A stretch of DNA of 64,000 bases from the NCBI GenBank assembly GCA_023375785.1, contig SZWC01001161.1, positions 20,942-84,941 on the forward strand, written 5' to 3'. The translations under genes and the position numbers were made by a program. Position 1 is the first letter of the stretch. Every line of letters begins with the position of its first letter. Origin of the DNA: Penium margaritaceum (taxonomy: Eukaryota; Streptophyta; Zygnematophyceae; Desmidiales; Peniaceae). The notes below the pieces were generated by a model. It saw only the letters and a list, made by a program, of their open reading frames with translations. It was not told the origin of the DNA and ran no database searches. Of this stretch, positions 1 to 11,331 are shown one piece after another.

Positions 1-244
1 AGTCACAAATGGTCAGAGTGGAAAATAATGGTTTCTGAATACTAGTTATCGACTAGCAAGTACAAATACCTTTAATATGTGGTGGCACAGTGACACCACA
101 ATGCACAGTGACCAACCAAAGTATGCATATGTCACTAACCATGACCAAACGAATTTCACAGTGTGTGGTCAACTTTGAAAACTCATAACACGAGTCACAA
201 ATGGTCAGAGGGAAAAACAATGGGTTGGGAACACTAGTTATCAA
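1..244 (-). repeat. Satellite array, partial HOR with fused M5/M6 monomer
   Basis: This is the reverse-orientation satellite at the window edge. The monomer at 53-244 starts as M5 (its forward strand begins with the CTAGTTGATAACTAG dyad) but ends as M6, so it is the M5/M6 hybrid that defines 5-mer HOR units elsewhere. The open frame on the minus strand here is a by-product of the repeat; the same frame recurs in other M5 copies with scattered changes. Confidence 0.9.
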
Positions 245-1581
245 CTAGCAAAAACAAAGACGTTCAACAAGCAATGGCACGGTGTGGCTATCGTGCACAG
301 TGACCAACCAAAGGATGCATATGTCACTGACTATGACCGAAGAAGTCCACTATGTGTGGTCAACATTGACAACTCATAACACGAGTCACAAATGGTCAGA
401 GGGGAAAACAATGGTTTGGGAACCCTATCTATCAACTAGAAAGAACAATGACCTTCAATACGCAGTGGCACGGCGTGGCTAATATGCACACCAAGCAACC
501 AAACTAGGCATATGTCACTGACTATGACCGAAGAAGTCCACTATGTGTGGTCAACATTGACAACTCATAACACGAGTCACAAATGGTCAGAGGGAGAGAC
601 AATGGTTTGGGAACCCTATCTATCAACTAGAAAGAACAATGAACTTCAATACGCAGTGGCACGGCGTGGCTAATATGCACACCAAACAACCAAACTAGGC
701 ATATGTCACTGACCATGACCAAATAATTTCAATATGGGTGGTTAATGTTCACCAACCATAACACGAGTCACAAACAGTCAGAGGAGGAAACAATGGTATG
801 GGAATATCAGTTCTCAACTAGCAAGTAAAACGAACTTCAATCAGAAGTAGCACAGTGTGGCTACCATGCACAATGACCGACCAAAGTAGGCATGTGTACT
901 GCCTTTGACCAAAGAAATCCGCTGTGTGTGGTCAACATTGAAATTTCATAATACGAGTCACAAATGGTCAGAGGGGAAAACAATGGTTTGGGAACACCAG
1001 GTATCAACTAAAAAGCACACGGACCTTCAATGAGTTGTGGCACGGTGTGGATACCATGCACGATGACTAACCAAAGTAGGCACATGTCACTGACCATGAC
1101 CAAAGAAAGTCACCATGTGTGGTAAACTTTGACAACTCATAACACGAGTCACAAATGGTCAGAGTGGAAGATAATGGTTTTTGAATACTAGTTATCGACT
1201 AGTAAGTACAAATACATTTAATATGTAGTGGCACTGTGTGGCTACAATGCACAGTGACCAACCAACGTATGCATATGTCACTTACCATGACCAACGAATT
1301 TCACTTCATGTGGTCAATGTTGACAACTCACAACACAAGTCACAGATAGTCAGAGGGGGAAACAATGGTTTGGGAAGACTAGCTATCAGCTAGAAAGCAC
1401 AAAGACCTTCAATACATAGTGACAGGGCATGATAACCATGTACAGTGACAAACCAAAGTAGGCATATGTCACGAACCATGACCAAACGAATTTCACAATG
1501 TGTGGTCAATGTTGAAAACTCATAACACGAGTCACAAATGGTCAGAGGAGAAAACAATGGGTTGGGAACACTACTTATCAA
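245..1581 (-). repeat. 7-mer HOR unit (1337 bp)
   Basis: Marker-to-marker distance is 1337 bp, which is 7 x 191. The extra monomer is an M4/M3 hybrid: the motif AGAAGTCCACTATGTGTGG occurs at about 341 and again at about 532, each followed by near-identical sequence ending in the rare GGCACGGCGTGGCTAATATG. Unequal exchange between M4 and M3 is the simplest origin. The rest follows the usual M3-M2-M1-M6-M5 order, read in reverse. Confidence 0.88.
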
Positions 1582-2727
1582 CTAGCAAGTACAAAGACCT
1601 TCAACAAGCAGTGGCACGGTGTGGCTAGCGTGCACAGTGACCAACCAAAGGATGCATACGTCACTGACTATGACCGAAGTAGTCCACTATGTGTGGTCAA
1701 CATTGACAACTCATAACACGAGTCACAAATGGTCAGAGCGAGAGACAATGGTTTGGGAACCCTATGTGTTCACGAGAAGAGACAAAGAACTTCAATACGT
1801 AGTGGCACGGTGTGGCTACTATGCACAAAAAACAACCAAACTAGGCATATGTCACTGACCATGACCAAATAATTTCAATATGGGTTGTCAACGTTCACCA
1901 ACCATAACACGAGTTACAAACGGTCATAGGGGCAAACAATGGTATGGGAATATCAGTTCTCAACTAGCAACTAAAACAAAATTCAATCAGAAGTAGCACA
2001 GTGTGGCTACCATGCACAATGACCGACCAAAGTAGGCATATTTACTGCCTTTGACCAAAGAAATCCGCTGTGTGTGGTCAACATTGACACTTCATAATAC
2101 GAGTCACAAATGGTCAGAGGGGAAAACAATGGTTTGGGAACACCAGGTATCAACTAAAAAGCACAGGGACCTTCAATGAGTTGTGGAACAGTGTGGATAC
2201 CATGTACGATGACCAACCAAAGTAGGCACATGTCACTGACCATGACCAAAGAAAGTCACCATGTGTGGTAAACTTTGACAACACATAACACAAGTCACAA
2301 ATGATCACAGTGGAAGATAATGGATTATGAATACTAGTTTTCACCTAGCAAGTAAAAATACCTTTAATATGTAGTGGCACAGTGTGGCTACAATGCACAG
2401 TGACCAACCAAATTATGCATATGGCACTGACCATGACCAAAGAATTTCACTTCATGTGGTCAATGTTGACAACTCAGAACACGATTCACAGATAGTCAGA
2501 GGGGGTAACAATGGTTTGGGAAAACTAGCTATCAACTAGAAAGCGCAAAGACCTTCAATACATAGTGACACGGCGTGGTAACCATGTACAGTGACAAACC
2601 AAAGTAGGCATATGTCACTAACCATCACCAAACAAATTTCACAGTGTGTGGTCAACGTTGAAAACTCATAACACGAGTCACAAATGGTCAGAGGGGAAAA
2701 AAATGGGTTGGGAACACTATTTGTCAA
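1582..2727 (-). repeat. 6-mer HOR unit (1146 bp)
   Basis: A canonical six-monomer unit in reverse orientation. It is exactly 1146 bp between M5 markers. M4, M3, M2, M1, M6 and M5 are all recognisable by their post-boundary words (for example CCCATATTG in M3 and CATGAAGTG in M6, read on the minus strand). Confidence 0.9.
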
Positions 2728-3610
2728 CTAGCAAGTACAAAGACGTTCAACAAGCACTGGCACGGTGTGGCTAGCATGCACAGTGACCAACCAAAGGATG
2801 CATACGTCACTGACTATGACCGAAGAAGTCCACTATGTGTGGTCAACATTGACAACTCATAACACGAGTTACAAACGGTCAGAGGGTGAGACAATGGTTT
2901 GAAAACCCTATGTATTGACTAGAAAGAACAAAGAACTTCAATACACAGTGGCACGGTGTGGCTAATATGCACGCCAAACAACCAAACTAGGCATATGTCA
3001 CTGACCATGACCAAATAATTTTAATATGGGTGGTCAAGGTTCACCAACCATAACACACGAGTCTCAAACGGTCAGAGGGGGAAACAATGGTATGGGAATA
3101 TCCGTTCTAAACTAGCAAGTAATACGAACTTCAATCAGTAGTAGCACGGTGTGGCTACCATGCACAATGACCAACCAAAGTAGGCATATGTACTGCCTTT
3201 GACCAAAGAAATCCGCTGTGTGTGGTCAACATTGACACTTCATAATACGAGTCACAACTGGTCAGAGGGAGAAACAATGGTTTGGGAACACCAGGTATCA
3301 ACTAAAAAGCACAAGGTCCTTCAATGAGTTGTGGCACGGTGTGGATACCACGCACGATGACCAGCCTAAGTAGGCACATGTCACTAACCATCACCAAAGA
3401 AAGTCACCATGTGTGGTAAACATTGACAACTCATCACACGAGTCACAAATGGTCAGAGTGGAAGATAATGGTTTCTGAATATTAGTTATCGACGAGCAAG
3501 TAAAAATACCTTTAATATGTAGTGGCACAGTGTGGCTACAATCCACAGTGACCAACCAAAGTATGCATATGTCACTGACCATGACCAAACGAATAATTTC
3601 ACTGTATTGG
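2728..3610 (-). repeat. Partial HOR ending at strand-switch junction
   Basis: It contains M4, M3, M2, M1 and a truncated M6 in reverse orientation, then stops at about 3605-3611, where the satellite flips. The last reverse-orientation bases belong to the start of M6, and an extra AATAATTTC-like word suggests patching at the break. Confidence 0.85.
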
Positions 3611-4459
3611 CTCGTGTTATGAGTTGTCAAAGTTTACCACACATGGTGACTTTCTTTGGTCATGGTCAGTGACATGTGCCTACTTTGGTTGGTCATTGTG
3701 CATGGTATTCACACCGTGCCACAACTTCCATTCTGATCACTCGTGACTCGTGTTATGAGTTGTCAAAGTTTACCACACATGGTGACTTTCTTTGGTCATG
3801 GTCAGTGACATGTGCCTACTTTGGTTGGTCATTGTGCATGGTATTCACACCGTGCCACAACTCATTAAAGGTCCGTGTGCTTTTTAGTTGATACCTGGTG
3901 TTCCCAAACCATTGTTTTCCCCTCTGACCATTTGTGACTCGTATTATGAAATGTCAATGTTGACCACACACAGCGGATTTCTTTGGTCAAAGGCAGTACA
4001 TATGCCTACTTTGGTCGGTCATTGTGCATGGTAGCCACACTGTGCTACTTCTGATTGAAGTTCGTTTTACTTGCTAGTTGAGAACTGATATTCCCATACC
4101 ATTGTTTCCCCCTCTGACTTTTTGTGACTCGTGTTATGGTTGGTAAACGTTGACCACCCATATTGAAATTAGTTGGTCAGGGTCAGTGACATATGCCTAG
4201 TTTGGTTGTTTGGTGTGCATATCAGCCACACCGTGCCACAGCGTATTGAAGTTCTTTGTTCTTTCTAGTCGATACATAAGGTTCCCAAACCATTGTCTCT
4301 CTCTCTGACCATTTGTGACTCGTGTTATGAGTTGTCAATGTTGACCACACAAAGTGGACTTCTTCGGTCATAGTCAGTGACGTATGCATCCTTTGGTTGG
4401 TCACTATGCACGCTAGCCACATCGTGCCACTGCTTGTTGAACGTCTTTGTACTTGCTAG
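3611..4459 (+). repeat. First forward-orientation partial HOR with truncated M1
   Basis: It begins with a truncated M1 (3611-3746) followed by a full M1 (from 3747), then M2, M3 and M4. The two M1 copies share the uncommon words CATTGTGCATGG and GTATTCACACCG, so the first is a local partial copy of the second with a period of 136 bp. This lies directly beside the inversion breakpoint. Confidence 0.87.
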
Positions 4460-4890
4460 TTGATAACTAGTGTTCCCAACCCATTGTTTTCCCCTCTGAC
4501 CATTTGTGATTCGTGTTATGAGTTTCAACATTGACCACACACTGTGAAATTCGTTTGGTCATGGTTAGTGACGTATGCCTACTTTGGTTTGTCATTGTAC
4601 ATGGTTACCACGCCCTTTCACTATGTATTGAATGTCTTTGTGCTTTCTAGTTGATAGCTAGTCTGCCCAAACCATTGTTACCCCCTCTGACTATCTGTGA
4701 CTCGTGTTGTGAGTTGTCAACTTTGACCACATGAAGTGAAATTCTTTGGTCATGGTCAGTGACATATGCATACGTTGGTTGGTCACTGTGCATTGTAGCC
4801 ACACTGTGCCACTACATATTGAAGGTATTTGTATTTGGTAGTCGATAACTAGTATTCAGAAACCATTTTCTTCCATTCTGACCATTTGTG

Positions 4891-5081
4891 ACTCGTGTTA
4901 TGAGTTGTCAAAGTTTACCACACATGGTGACTGTCTTTGGTCATGGTCAGTGACATGTGCCTACTTTGGTTGGTCATCGTGCATGGTATGCACACCGTGC
5001 CACCACTCATTGAAGGTCCTTGTGCTTTTAAGTTGATACCTGGTGTTCCCAAACCATTGTTTCTCCCTCTGACCATTTGTG
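4891..5081 (+). repeat. Representative monomer M1 (191 bp)
   Basis: Boundary set at ACTCGTGTTATGAGTTG. Diagnostic words are CAAAGTTTACCACACATGG near the start, CATCGTGCATGG in the middle and CTTTTTAGTTGATACCTGG (here CTTTTAAG) near the end. M1 lacks the CTAGTT...AACTAG dyad found at the equivalent position in other types. Confidence 0.9.
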
Positions 5082-5271
5082 ACGCGTATTATGAAGTGTT
5101 AATGTTGACCACACACAGCGGATTTCTGTGGTCAAAGGCAGAACATATGCGTACTTTGGTCGGTCATTGTGCATGGTAGCCACACCGTGCTACTACTGAT
5201 TGAAGGTCGTTTTACTTGGTAGTTGAGAACTGATATTCCCATACCATTTTTTCCCCCTCTGACCGTTTGTG
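5082..5271 (+). repeat. Representative monomer M2 (190 bp)
   Basis: Starts at A-YGCGTATTATGAAGTG and is recognised by CACACACAGCGGATTTC, by GGTCAAAGGCAG where other types have GGTCATGGTCAG, and by GGTCGGTCATTGTGC. It ends with CTAGTTGAGAACTGATATTCC. Confidence 0.9.
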
Positions 5272-5462
5272 TCTCGTGTTATGGTTGGTGAACGTTGACC
5301 ACCCATATTGAAATTATTCGGTCATGGTCAGTGACATATGCCTAGTTTGGTTGTTTGGTGTGAATAGTAGCCACACCGTGCCACTGCGTATTGAAGTTCT
5401 TTGTCCTTTCTAGTTGATACATTGGGTTCCCAAACCATTGTCTCTCCCTCTGACCATTTGTG
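5272..5462 (+). repeat. Representative monomer M3 (191 bp)
   Basis: Starts with TCGTGTTATGGTTGGTGAAC and is recognised by CACCCATATTGAAATTATT and by TAGTTTGGTTGTTTGGTG in place of ACTTTGGTTGGTCATTG. It ends with a TCGATACATAGGG-type word followed by GTCTCTCCCTC. Confidence 0.9.
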
Positions 5463-5653
5463 ACTCGTGTTATGAGTTGTCAATGTTGACCACACATAGT
5501 GGACTTCTTCGGTCATAGGCAGTGACGTATGCATCCTGTGGTTGGTCACTGTGAGCGCTAGCCACACCGTGCCACTGCTTGTTGAAGGTCTTTGTACGTG
5601 CTAGTTGATAACTAGTGTTCCCAACCCATTGTTTTCCCCTCTGACCATTTGTG
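5463..5653 (+). repeat. Representative monomer M4 (191 bp)
   Basis: Recognised by CATAGTGGACTTCTTCGG, GACGTATGCATCC and CACGCTAGCCACACC (here GAGCGCTAGCC). It is one of the best conserved types by eye and carries the CTAGTTGATAACTAG dyad close to its 3' end. A shortened version with CACTACGCTAGCC occurs in several units (7840, 31335, 53765, 55860, 60140, 62230). Confidence 0.9.
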
Positions 5654-5845
5654 ACTTGTGTTATGAGTTCTCAACGTTGACCACACACTGTGAAATTCGT
5701 TTGGTCATGGTTAGTGACGTATGCCTACTTTGGTTTGTCACTGTACATGGTTACCACGCCGTGTCACTATGTATTGAAGGTCTTTATGCTTTCTAGTTGA
5801 TAGCTAGTCTGCCCAAACCATTGTTACCCCCTGTGACTATCTGTG
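5654..5845 (+). repeat. Representative monomer M5 (192 bp)
   Basis: Recognised by GAGTTTTCAACGTTGACC (here GTTCTCAACG), CACACTGTGAAATTCG, GGTTTGTCACTGTACATGG and ACCACGCCGTGTCAC. It ends with CTAGTTGATAGCTAGTC. M5 is the type used as the phase marker for HOR counting. Confidence 0.9.
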
Positions 5846-6036
5846 ACTCGTGTTGTGAGTTGTCAACATTGACCACATGAAGTGAAATTATTTGGTCATG
5901 GTCAGTGACATATCCATACATTGGTTGGTCACTGTACATTGTAGCCACACTGTGCCACTACATATTAAAGGTATTTGTACTTGCTAGGCGAAAACTAGTA
6001 TTCAGAAACCATTATCTTCCACTTTGGCCATTTGTG
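5846..6036 (+). repeat. Representative monomer M6 (191 bp)
   Basis: Recognised by ACTCGTGTTGTGAGTTGTC (GTTGTG, not GTTATG), GACCACATGAAGTGAAATT, CATTGTAGCCACACTGTGCC and TATTAAAGGTATTTGTACTT. It ends with ACTAGTATTCAGAAACCATT. The next M1 begins at 6037, closing the 1146-bp HOR. Confidence 0.9.
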
Positions 6037-6750
6037 ACTCGTGTTATGAGTTGTCAAAGTTTACCACACATGGTGACTTTCTTTGGTCATGGTCAGTGAC
6101 ATGTGCCTAGTTTGGTTGGTCATCGTGCATGGTATCCCCACCGTGCCACAACTCATTGAAGTTCCTTGTGCTTTTTAGTCGATACCTGGTGTTCCCAAAC
6201 CATTGTTTTCCCTTCTGACCATTTGTGACTCGTATTATGAAGTGTCAATGTTGACCACACACAGCGGATTTCTTTGGTCAAAGGCAGTACATATGCCTAC
6301 TTTGGTCGGTCATTGTGCATGGTAGCCACACCGTGCTACTACTGATTGAATTGTGTTTAACTTGCTAGTTGAGAACGGATATTCCCATACCATTGTTTCC
6401 CCCTCTGACCGTTTGTGACTCGTGTTATGGTTGGTGAACCTTGACCACCCATATTGAAATTACTTGGTCATGGTCAGTGACATATGCCTAGTTTGGTTGT
6501 TTGGTGTGCATATTAGCCACACCGTGCCACTACGTATTGAAGTTCTTTGTCCGTTCTAGTTGATACATAGGGTTCCCAAACCATTGTCTCTCCCTCTGAC
6601 CATTTGTGACTCGTGTTATGAGTTGTCAATGTTGACCACACATAGTGGACTTCTTCGGTCATAGTCAGTGACGTTTGCATCCTTTGGTTGGTCACTGTGC
6701 ACGCTAGCAACACCGTGCCACTGCTTGTTGAAGGTCTTTGTACTTGCTAG

Positions 6751-7892
6751 TTGATAACTAGTGTTCCCAACCCATTGTTTTCCCCTCTGACCATTTGTGA
6801 CTCGTGTTATGAGTTTTCAACATTGACCACACACTGTGAAATTCGTTTGTTCATGGTTAGTGACGTATGCCTACTTTGGTTTGTCACTGTACATGGTTAC
6901 CACGCCGTGTCACTATGTATTGAAGGTCTTTGTGCTTTCTAGTTGATAGCTAGTCTGCCCAAACCATTGTTACCCCCTCTGACTATGTGTGACTCGTGTT
7001 GTGAGTTATCAACATTGACCACACGAAGTGAAATTCTGTGGTCATGGTCAGTGACATATGCATACGTTGGTTGGTCACTGTGCATTGTAGCCACACTGTG
7101 CCACTACATATTGAAGGTATTTGTACTTGCTAGTTGATAACTAGTATTCAGAAACCATTATTTTCCACTCTGACCATTTGTGACTCGTGTTTTGAGTTGT
7201 CAAAGTTTACCACACATGGTGACTTTCTTTGGTCATGGTCAGTGACATGTGCCTTCTTTGGTTGGTCATCGTGCATGGTATCCACACCGTGCCACAACTC
7301 ATTGAAGGTCCTTGTGCTTTTAAGTTGATACCTGGTATTCCCAAACCATTGTTTCTCCCTCTGACCATTTGTGACTCGTATTATGAAGTGTCAATGTTGA
7401 CCACACACAGCGGATTTATGTGGTCAAAGGCAGAACATATGCCTACTTTGGTCGGTCATTGTGCATGGTAGCCACACCGTGCTACTACTGATTGAAGGTT
7501 GTTTTACTTGCTAGTTGAGAACCGATATTCCCATACCATTATTTCCCCCTCTGACCGTTTGTGACTCGTGTTATGGTTGGTGAACGTTGACCACCCATAT
7601 TGAAATTATTTGGTCATGGTCAGTGACATATGCCTAGTTTGGTTGTTTGGTGTGAATAGTAGCCACACCGTGCCACTACGTATTGAAGTTCTTTGTCCTT
7701 TCTAGTCGATACATTGGGTTTTCAAACCATTGTCACTCCCTCTGATCATTTGTGACTCGTGTTGAGAGCTATCAATACTGACAACACATAGTGGACTTCT
7801 TCGGTCATAGTCTGCGACGTATGCATCCTTTGGTTGGCCACTACGCTAGCCACACCGTGCCACTGTTTGTTGAAGGACTTTGTCATTGCTAG
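6751..7892 (+). repeat. 6-mer HOR unit (1142 bp)
   Basis: A canonical order with a shortened M4 near 7740-7890: CACTACGCTAGCC replaces CACTGTGCACGCTAGCC. The same M4 also has AGAGCTATCAATACTGACAAC. This short M4 type is otherwise linked to units near the inserts, so it marks an exchange between lineages. Confidence 0.9.
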
Positions 7893-9038
7893 TTGATAAC
7901 TAGTGTTCCCAACCGATTGTTTCCCCCTCTGACCATTTGTGACCCGTGTTATGAGTTTTCAACGTTGACCACACACTGTGAAATTAGTTTGGTCATGGTT
8001 AGTGACATATGCCTACTTTTGTTTGTCACTGTACATGGTTACCACGCCGTGTCACTATGTATTAAAGGTCTTTGTGCTTTCTAGTTGATAGCTAGTCTGC
8101 CCAAACCATTGTTACCCCATCTGACAATCTGTGACTTGTGTTGTGAGTTGTCAACATTGACCACATGAAGTGAAATTCTTTGGTCATGGTCAGTGACATA
8201 TGCATACTTTGGTTGGTCACTGTGCATTGTAGCCACACTGTGCCACTACATATTAAAGGTATTTGTACTTGCTAGGCAAAAACTAGTATTCAGAAACCAT
8301 TATCTTCCACTCTGATCATTCGTGACTCCTGTTATGAGTTGTCAAAGTTTACAACACATGGTGACTTTCTTTGGTCATGGTCAGTGACATGTGTCTTCTT
8401 TGGTTGGTCATTGTGCATGGTATCCACACCGTGCCACAACTAATTGAAGGTCCTTGTGCTTTTTAGTTGATACCTGGTGTTCCCAAACCATTGTTTTCCC
8501 TTCTGACCATTTGTGACTCGTATTATGAAGTGTCAATGTTGACCACACACAGCGGATTTCTTTGGTCAAAGGCAGTACATATGCCTACTTTGGTCGGTCA
8601 TTGTGCATGGTAGCCACACCGTGCTACTACTCATTGAATTTTGTTTTACTTGCTAGTTGAGAACGGATATTCCCATACCATTGTTTCCCCCTCTGACCGT
8701 TTGTGACTCGTGTTATGGTTGGTGAACCTTGACCACCCATATTGAAATTATTTGGTCATGGTCAGTGACATATGCCTAGTTTGGTTGTTTTGTGTGCATA
8801 TTAGCCACACCATGCCACTACGTATTGAAGTTCTCTGTCCTTTCCAGTTGATACATAGGGTTCCCAAACCATTGTCTCTCCCTTTGACCATTTGTGACTC
8901 GTGTTATGAGTTGTCAATGTTGACCACACATACTGGACTTCTTCGGTCATAGTCAGTGACGTATGCATCCTTTTGTTGGTCACTGTGCATGCTAGCCACA
9001 CCGTGCCACTGCTTGTTGAACGTCCTTGTACTTGCTAG
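7893..9038 (+). repeat. 6-mer HOR unit (1146 bp)
   Basis: The M5 here has CCAACCGATTG and GACCCGTGTTATG, the variant found beside the inserts, followed by canonical M6-M1-M2-M3-M4. It is a chimera of cassette-type and bulk-type monomers. Confidence 0.9.
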
Positions 9039-10183
9039 TTGATAACTAGTGTTCCCAACCCATTGTTTTCCCCTCTGACCATTTGTGACTCGTGTTATGA
9101 GTTTTCAACGTTGACCACACACTGTGAAATTCGTTTGGTCATGGTTAGTGACATATGCCTACTTTGGTTTGTCACTGTACATGGTTACCACGACGTGTCT
9201 CTAGGTATTGAAGGTCTTTGTGCTTTCTAGCGGATAGCCAGTCTTCCCAAACCATTGTTACCCCCTCTGACTATCAGTGACTTGTGTTGTGAGTTGTCAA
9301 CATTTACCACATGAAGTGAAATTATTTGGTCATGGTCAGTGACATATCCATACGTTGGTTGGTCACTGTACATTGTAGCCACACTGTGCTACTACATATT
9401 GAAGGTATTTGTACTTGCTAGTCGATAACTAGTATTCAGAAACCATTATCTTCCACTTTGACCATTCGTGACTCGTGTTATGAGTTGTCAAAGTTTACCA
9501 CACATGGTGACTTTCTTTGGTCATGGTCAGTGACATGTGCCTACTTTGGTTGGTCATCGTGCATGGTCTCCACACCGTGCCAAAACTCATGGAAGGTCCT
9601 TGTGCTCTTTAGTTGATACCTGGTGTTCCCAAACCATTGTTTTCCCCCTGACCATTTGTGACTCGTATTATGAAGTGTCAATGTTGTCCACACACATCGG
9701 ATTTCTTTGGTCAAAGGCAGAACATATGCCTACTTTGGTGGGTCATTGTGCATGGTAGCCACAGTGTGCTACTACTGATTGAAGGTCGTTTTACTTGCTA
9801 GTTGAGAACTGATATTCCCATACCATTGTTTCCCCCTCTGACCATTTGTCACTCGTGTTATGGTTGGTGAACGTTGACCACCCATATTGAAATTATTTGG
9901 TCATGGTCAGTGACATATGCCTAGTTTGGTTGTTTGGTGTGCATAGTTGCCACACCGTGCCACTACGTATGGAAGTTCTTTGTATGTTCTAGTCAATGCA
10001 TAGGGTTCCCAAACCATTGTCTCTCCCTCTGACCATTTGGGACTCGTGTTATGAGTTGTCAATGTTGACCATACATAGTGGACTTCTTCGGTCATAGTCA
10101 GTGACGTATGCATCCTTTGGTTGGTCACTGTGCACGCTAGCCACACCGTGCCACTGCTTTTTGAACGTCCTTGTACTTGCTAG
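9039..10183 (+). repeat. 6-mer HOR unit (1145 bp)
   Basis: A canonical order. M5 shows ACCACGACGTGTCTC, shared with the M5 copies at 15916 and 17063, so these three units have a recent common ancestor. Confidence 0.9.
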
Positions 10184-11331
10184 TTGATAGCTAGTGTTTC
10201 CAACCCATTGTTTTCCCCTCTGACCATTTGTGACTTGTGTTATGAGTTTTCACCATTGAACACACACTGTGAAATTCGTTTGGTCATGGTTAGTGACACA
10301 TGCCTACTTTGGTTTGTCACTGTACATGGTTACCACGCCGTGTCACTATGTCTTGAAGGTCTTTGTGCTTTCTAGTTGATAGCTAGTCTTCCCAAACCAT
10401 TGTTACCCCCTCTGACTATCTGTGACTCGTGTTGTGAGTTGTCAACATTGACCACATGAAGTGAAATTCTTTGGTCATGGTCAGTTACATATGCATACTT
10501 TTGTTTGTCACTGTGCATTGTAGCCACACTGTGCCACTACATATTAAAGGTATTTGTACTTGCTCGTCGATAACTAGTATTCAGAAACCATTATCTTCCA
10601 CTCTGACCATTTGTGACTCGTGTGATGAGTTGTCAATGTTTACCACACATGGTGACTTTCTTTGGTCATGGTCAGTCACATGTGCCTACTTAGGTTGGTC
10701 ATCGTGCATGGAATCCACACCGTGCCACAACTCATTGAAGGTCATTGTGATTTTTAGTTGATACCTGGTGTTCCCAAACCATTGTTTTCCCCTGTGACCA
10801 TTTGTGACTCGTATTATGAACTGTCAATGTTGACCACACACAGCGGATTTCTTTGGTCAAAGGCAGTACATATGCGTACTTTGGTCGGTCATTGTGCATG
10901 GTAGCCACACCGTGCTACTACTGATTGAAGTTCGTTTTACTTGCTAGTTGAGAACGGATATTCCCATACCATTGTTTCCCCCTCTGACCGTTTGTGACTC
11001 GTGTGTTATGGTTGGTGAACCTTGACCACCAGTATTGAAATTATTTGGTCATGGTCAGTGACATATGCCTAGTTTGGTTGTTTGGTGTGCATGTAAGCCA
11101 CACCGTGCCACTACGTATTGAAGTTCTTTGTCCTTTCTAGTTGATACATAGGGTTCCCAAACCATTGTATCTCCCTCTGACCATTTGTGACTCGTGTTAT
11201 GAGTTGTCAATGTTGACCACACATGGTGGACTTCTTCGGTCATAGTCAGTGACGTATGCATCCTTTGGTTGGTCACTGTGCAGACTAGCCACACCGTGCC
11301 ACTGCTTGTTGAACTTCTTTGTACTTGCTTG
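10184..11331 (+). repeat. 6-mer HOR unit (1148 bp)
   Basis: A canonical order. A 2-bp expansion GTGTGTTATGG at the M2/M3 boundary (about 11003) explains the extra length and is also seen near 16733. Confidence 0.9.

Larger units (their letters stand above)
4460..5604 (+). repeat. 6-mer HOR unit (1145 bp)
   Basis: Counted from the M5 dyad start at 4460. The order is M5-M6-M1-M2-M3-M4. It supplies the M1-M4 part of the representative monomer set annotated at 4891-6036. Confidence 0.92.
5605..6750 (+). repeat. 6-mer HOR unit (1146 bp)
   Basis: A canonical forward unit, M5-M6-M1-M2-M3-M4. Its M6 carries GGCGAAAACTAG in place of the dyad, a variant shared with the M6 copies at 8270 and 34610. 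Confidence 0.92.

Noticed and set aside
5463-5500. CENP-B box in M4 (CTTCTTCGG region)
   Set aside because: Only a TTCG-like core is present; the rest of the box consensus is missing.
4460-5604. HOR length of 1146 bp is divisible by three (382 codons), suggesting a repetitive protein
   Set aside because: Stops occur in all frames within each HOR, and 191-bp monomers shift frame at every step. Units of 1142, 1145 and 1148 bp are tolerated.
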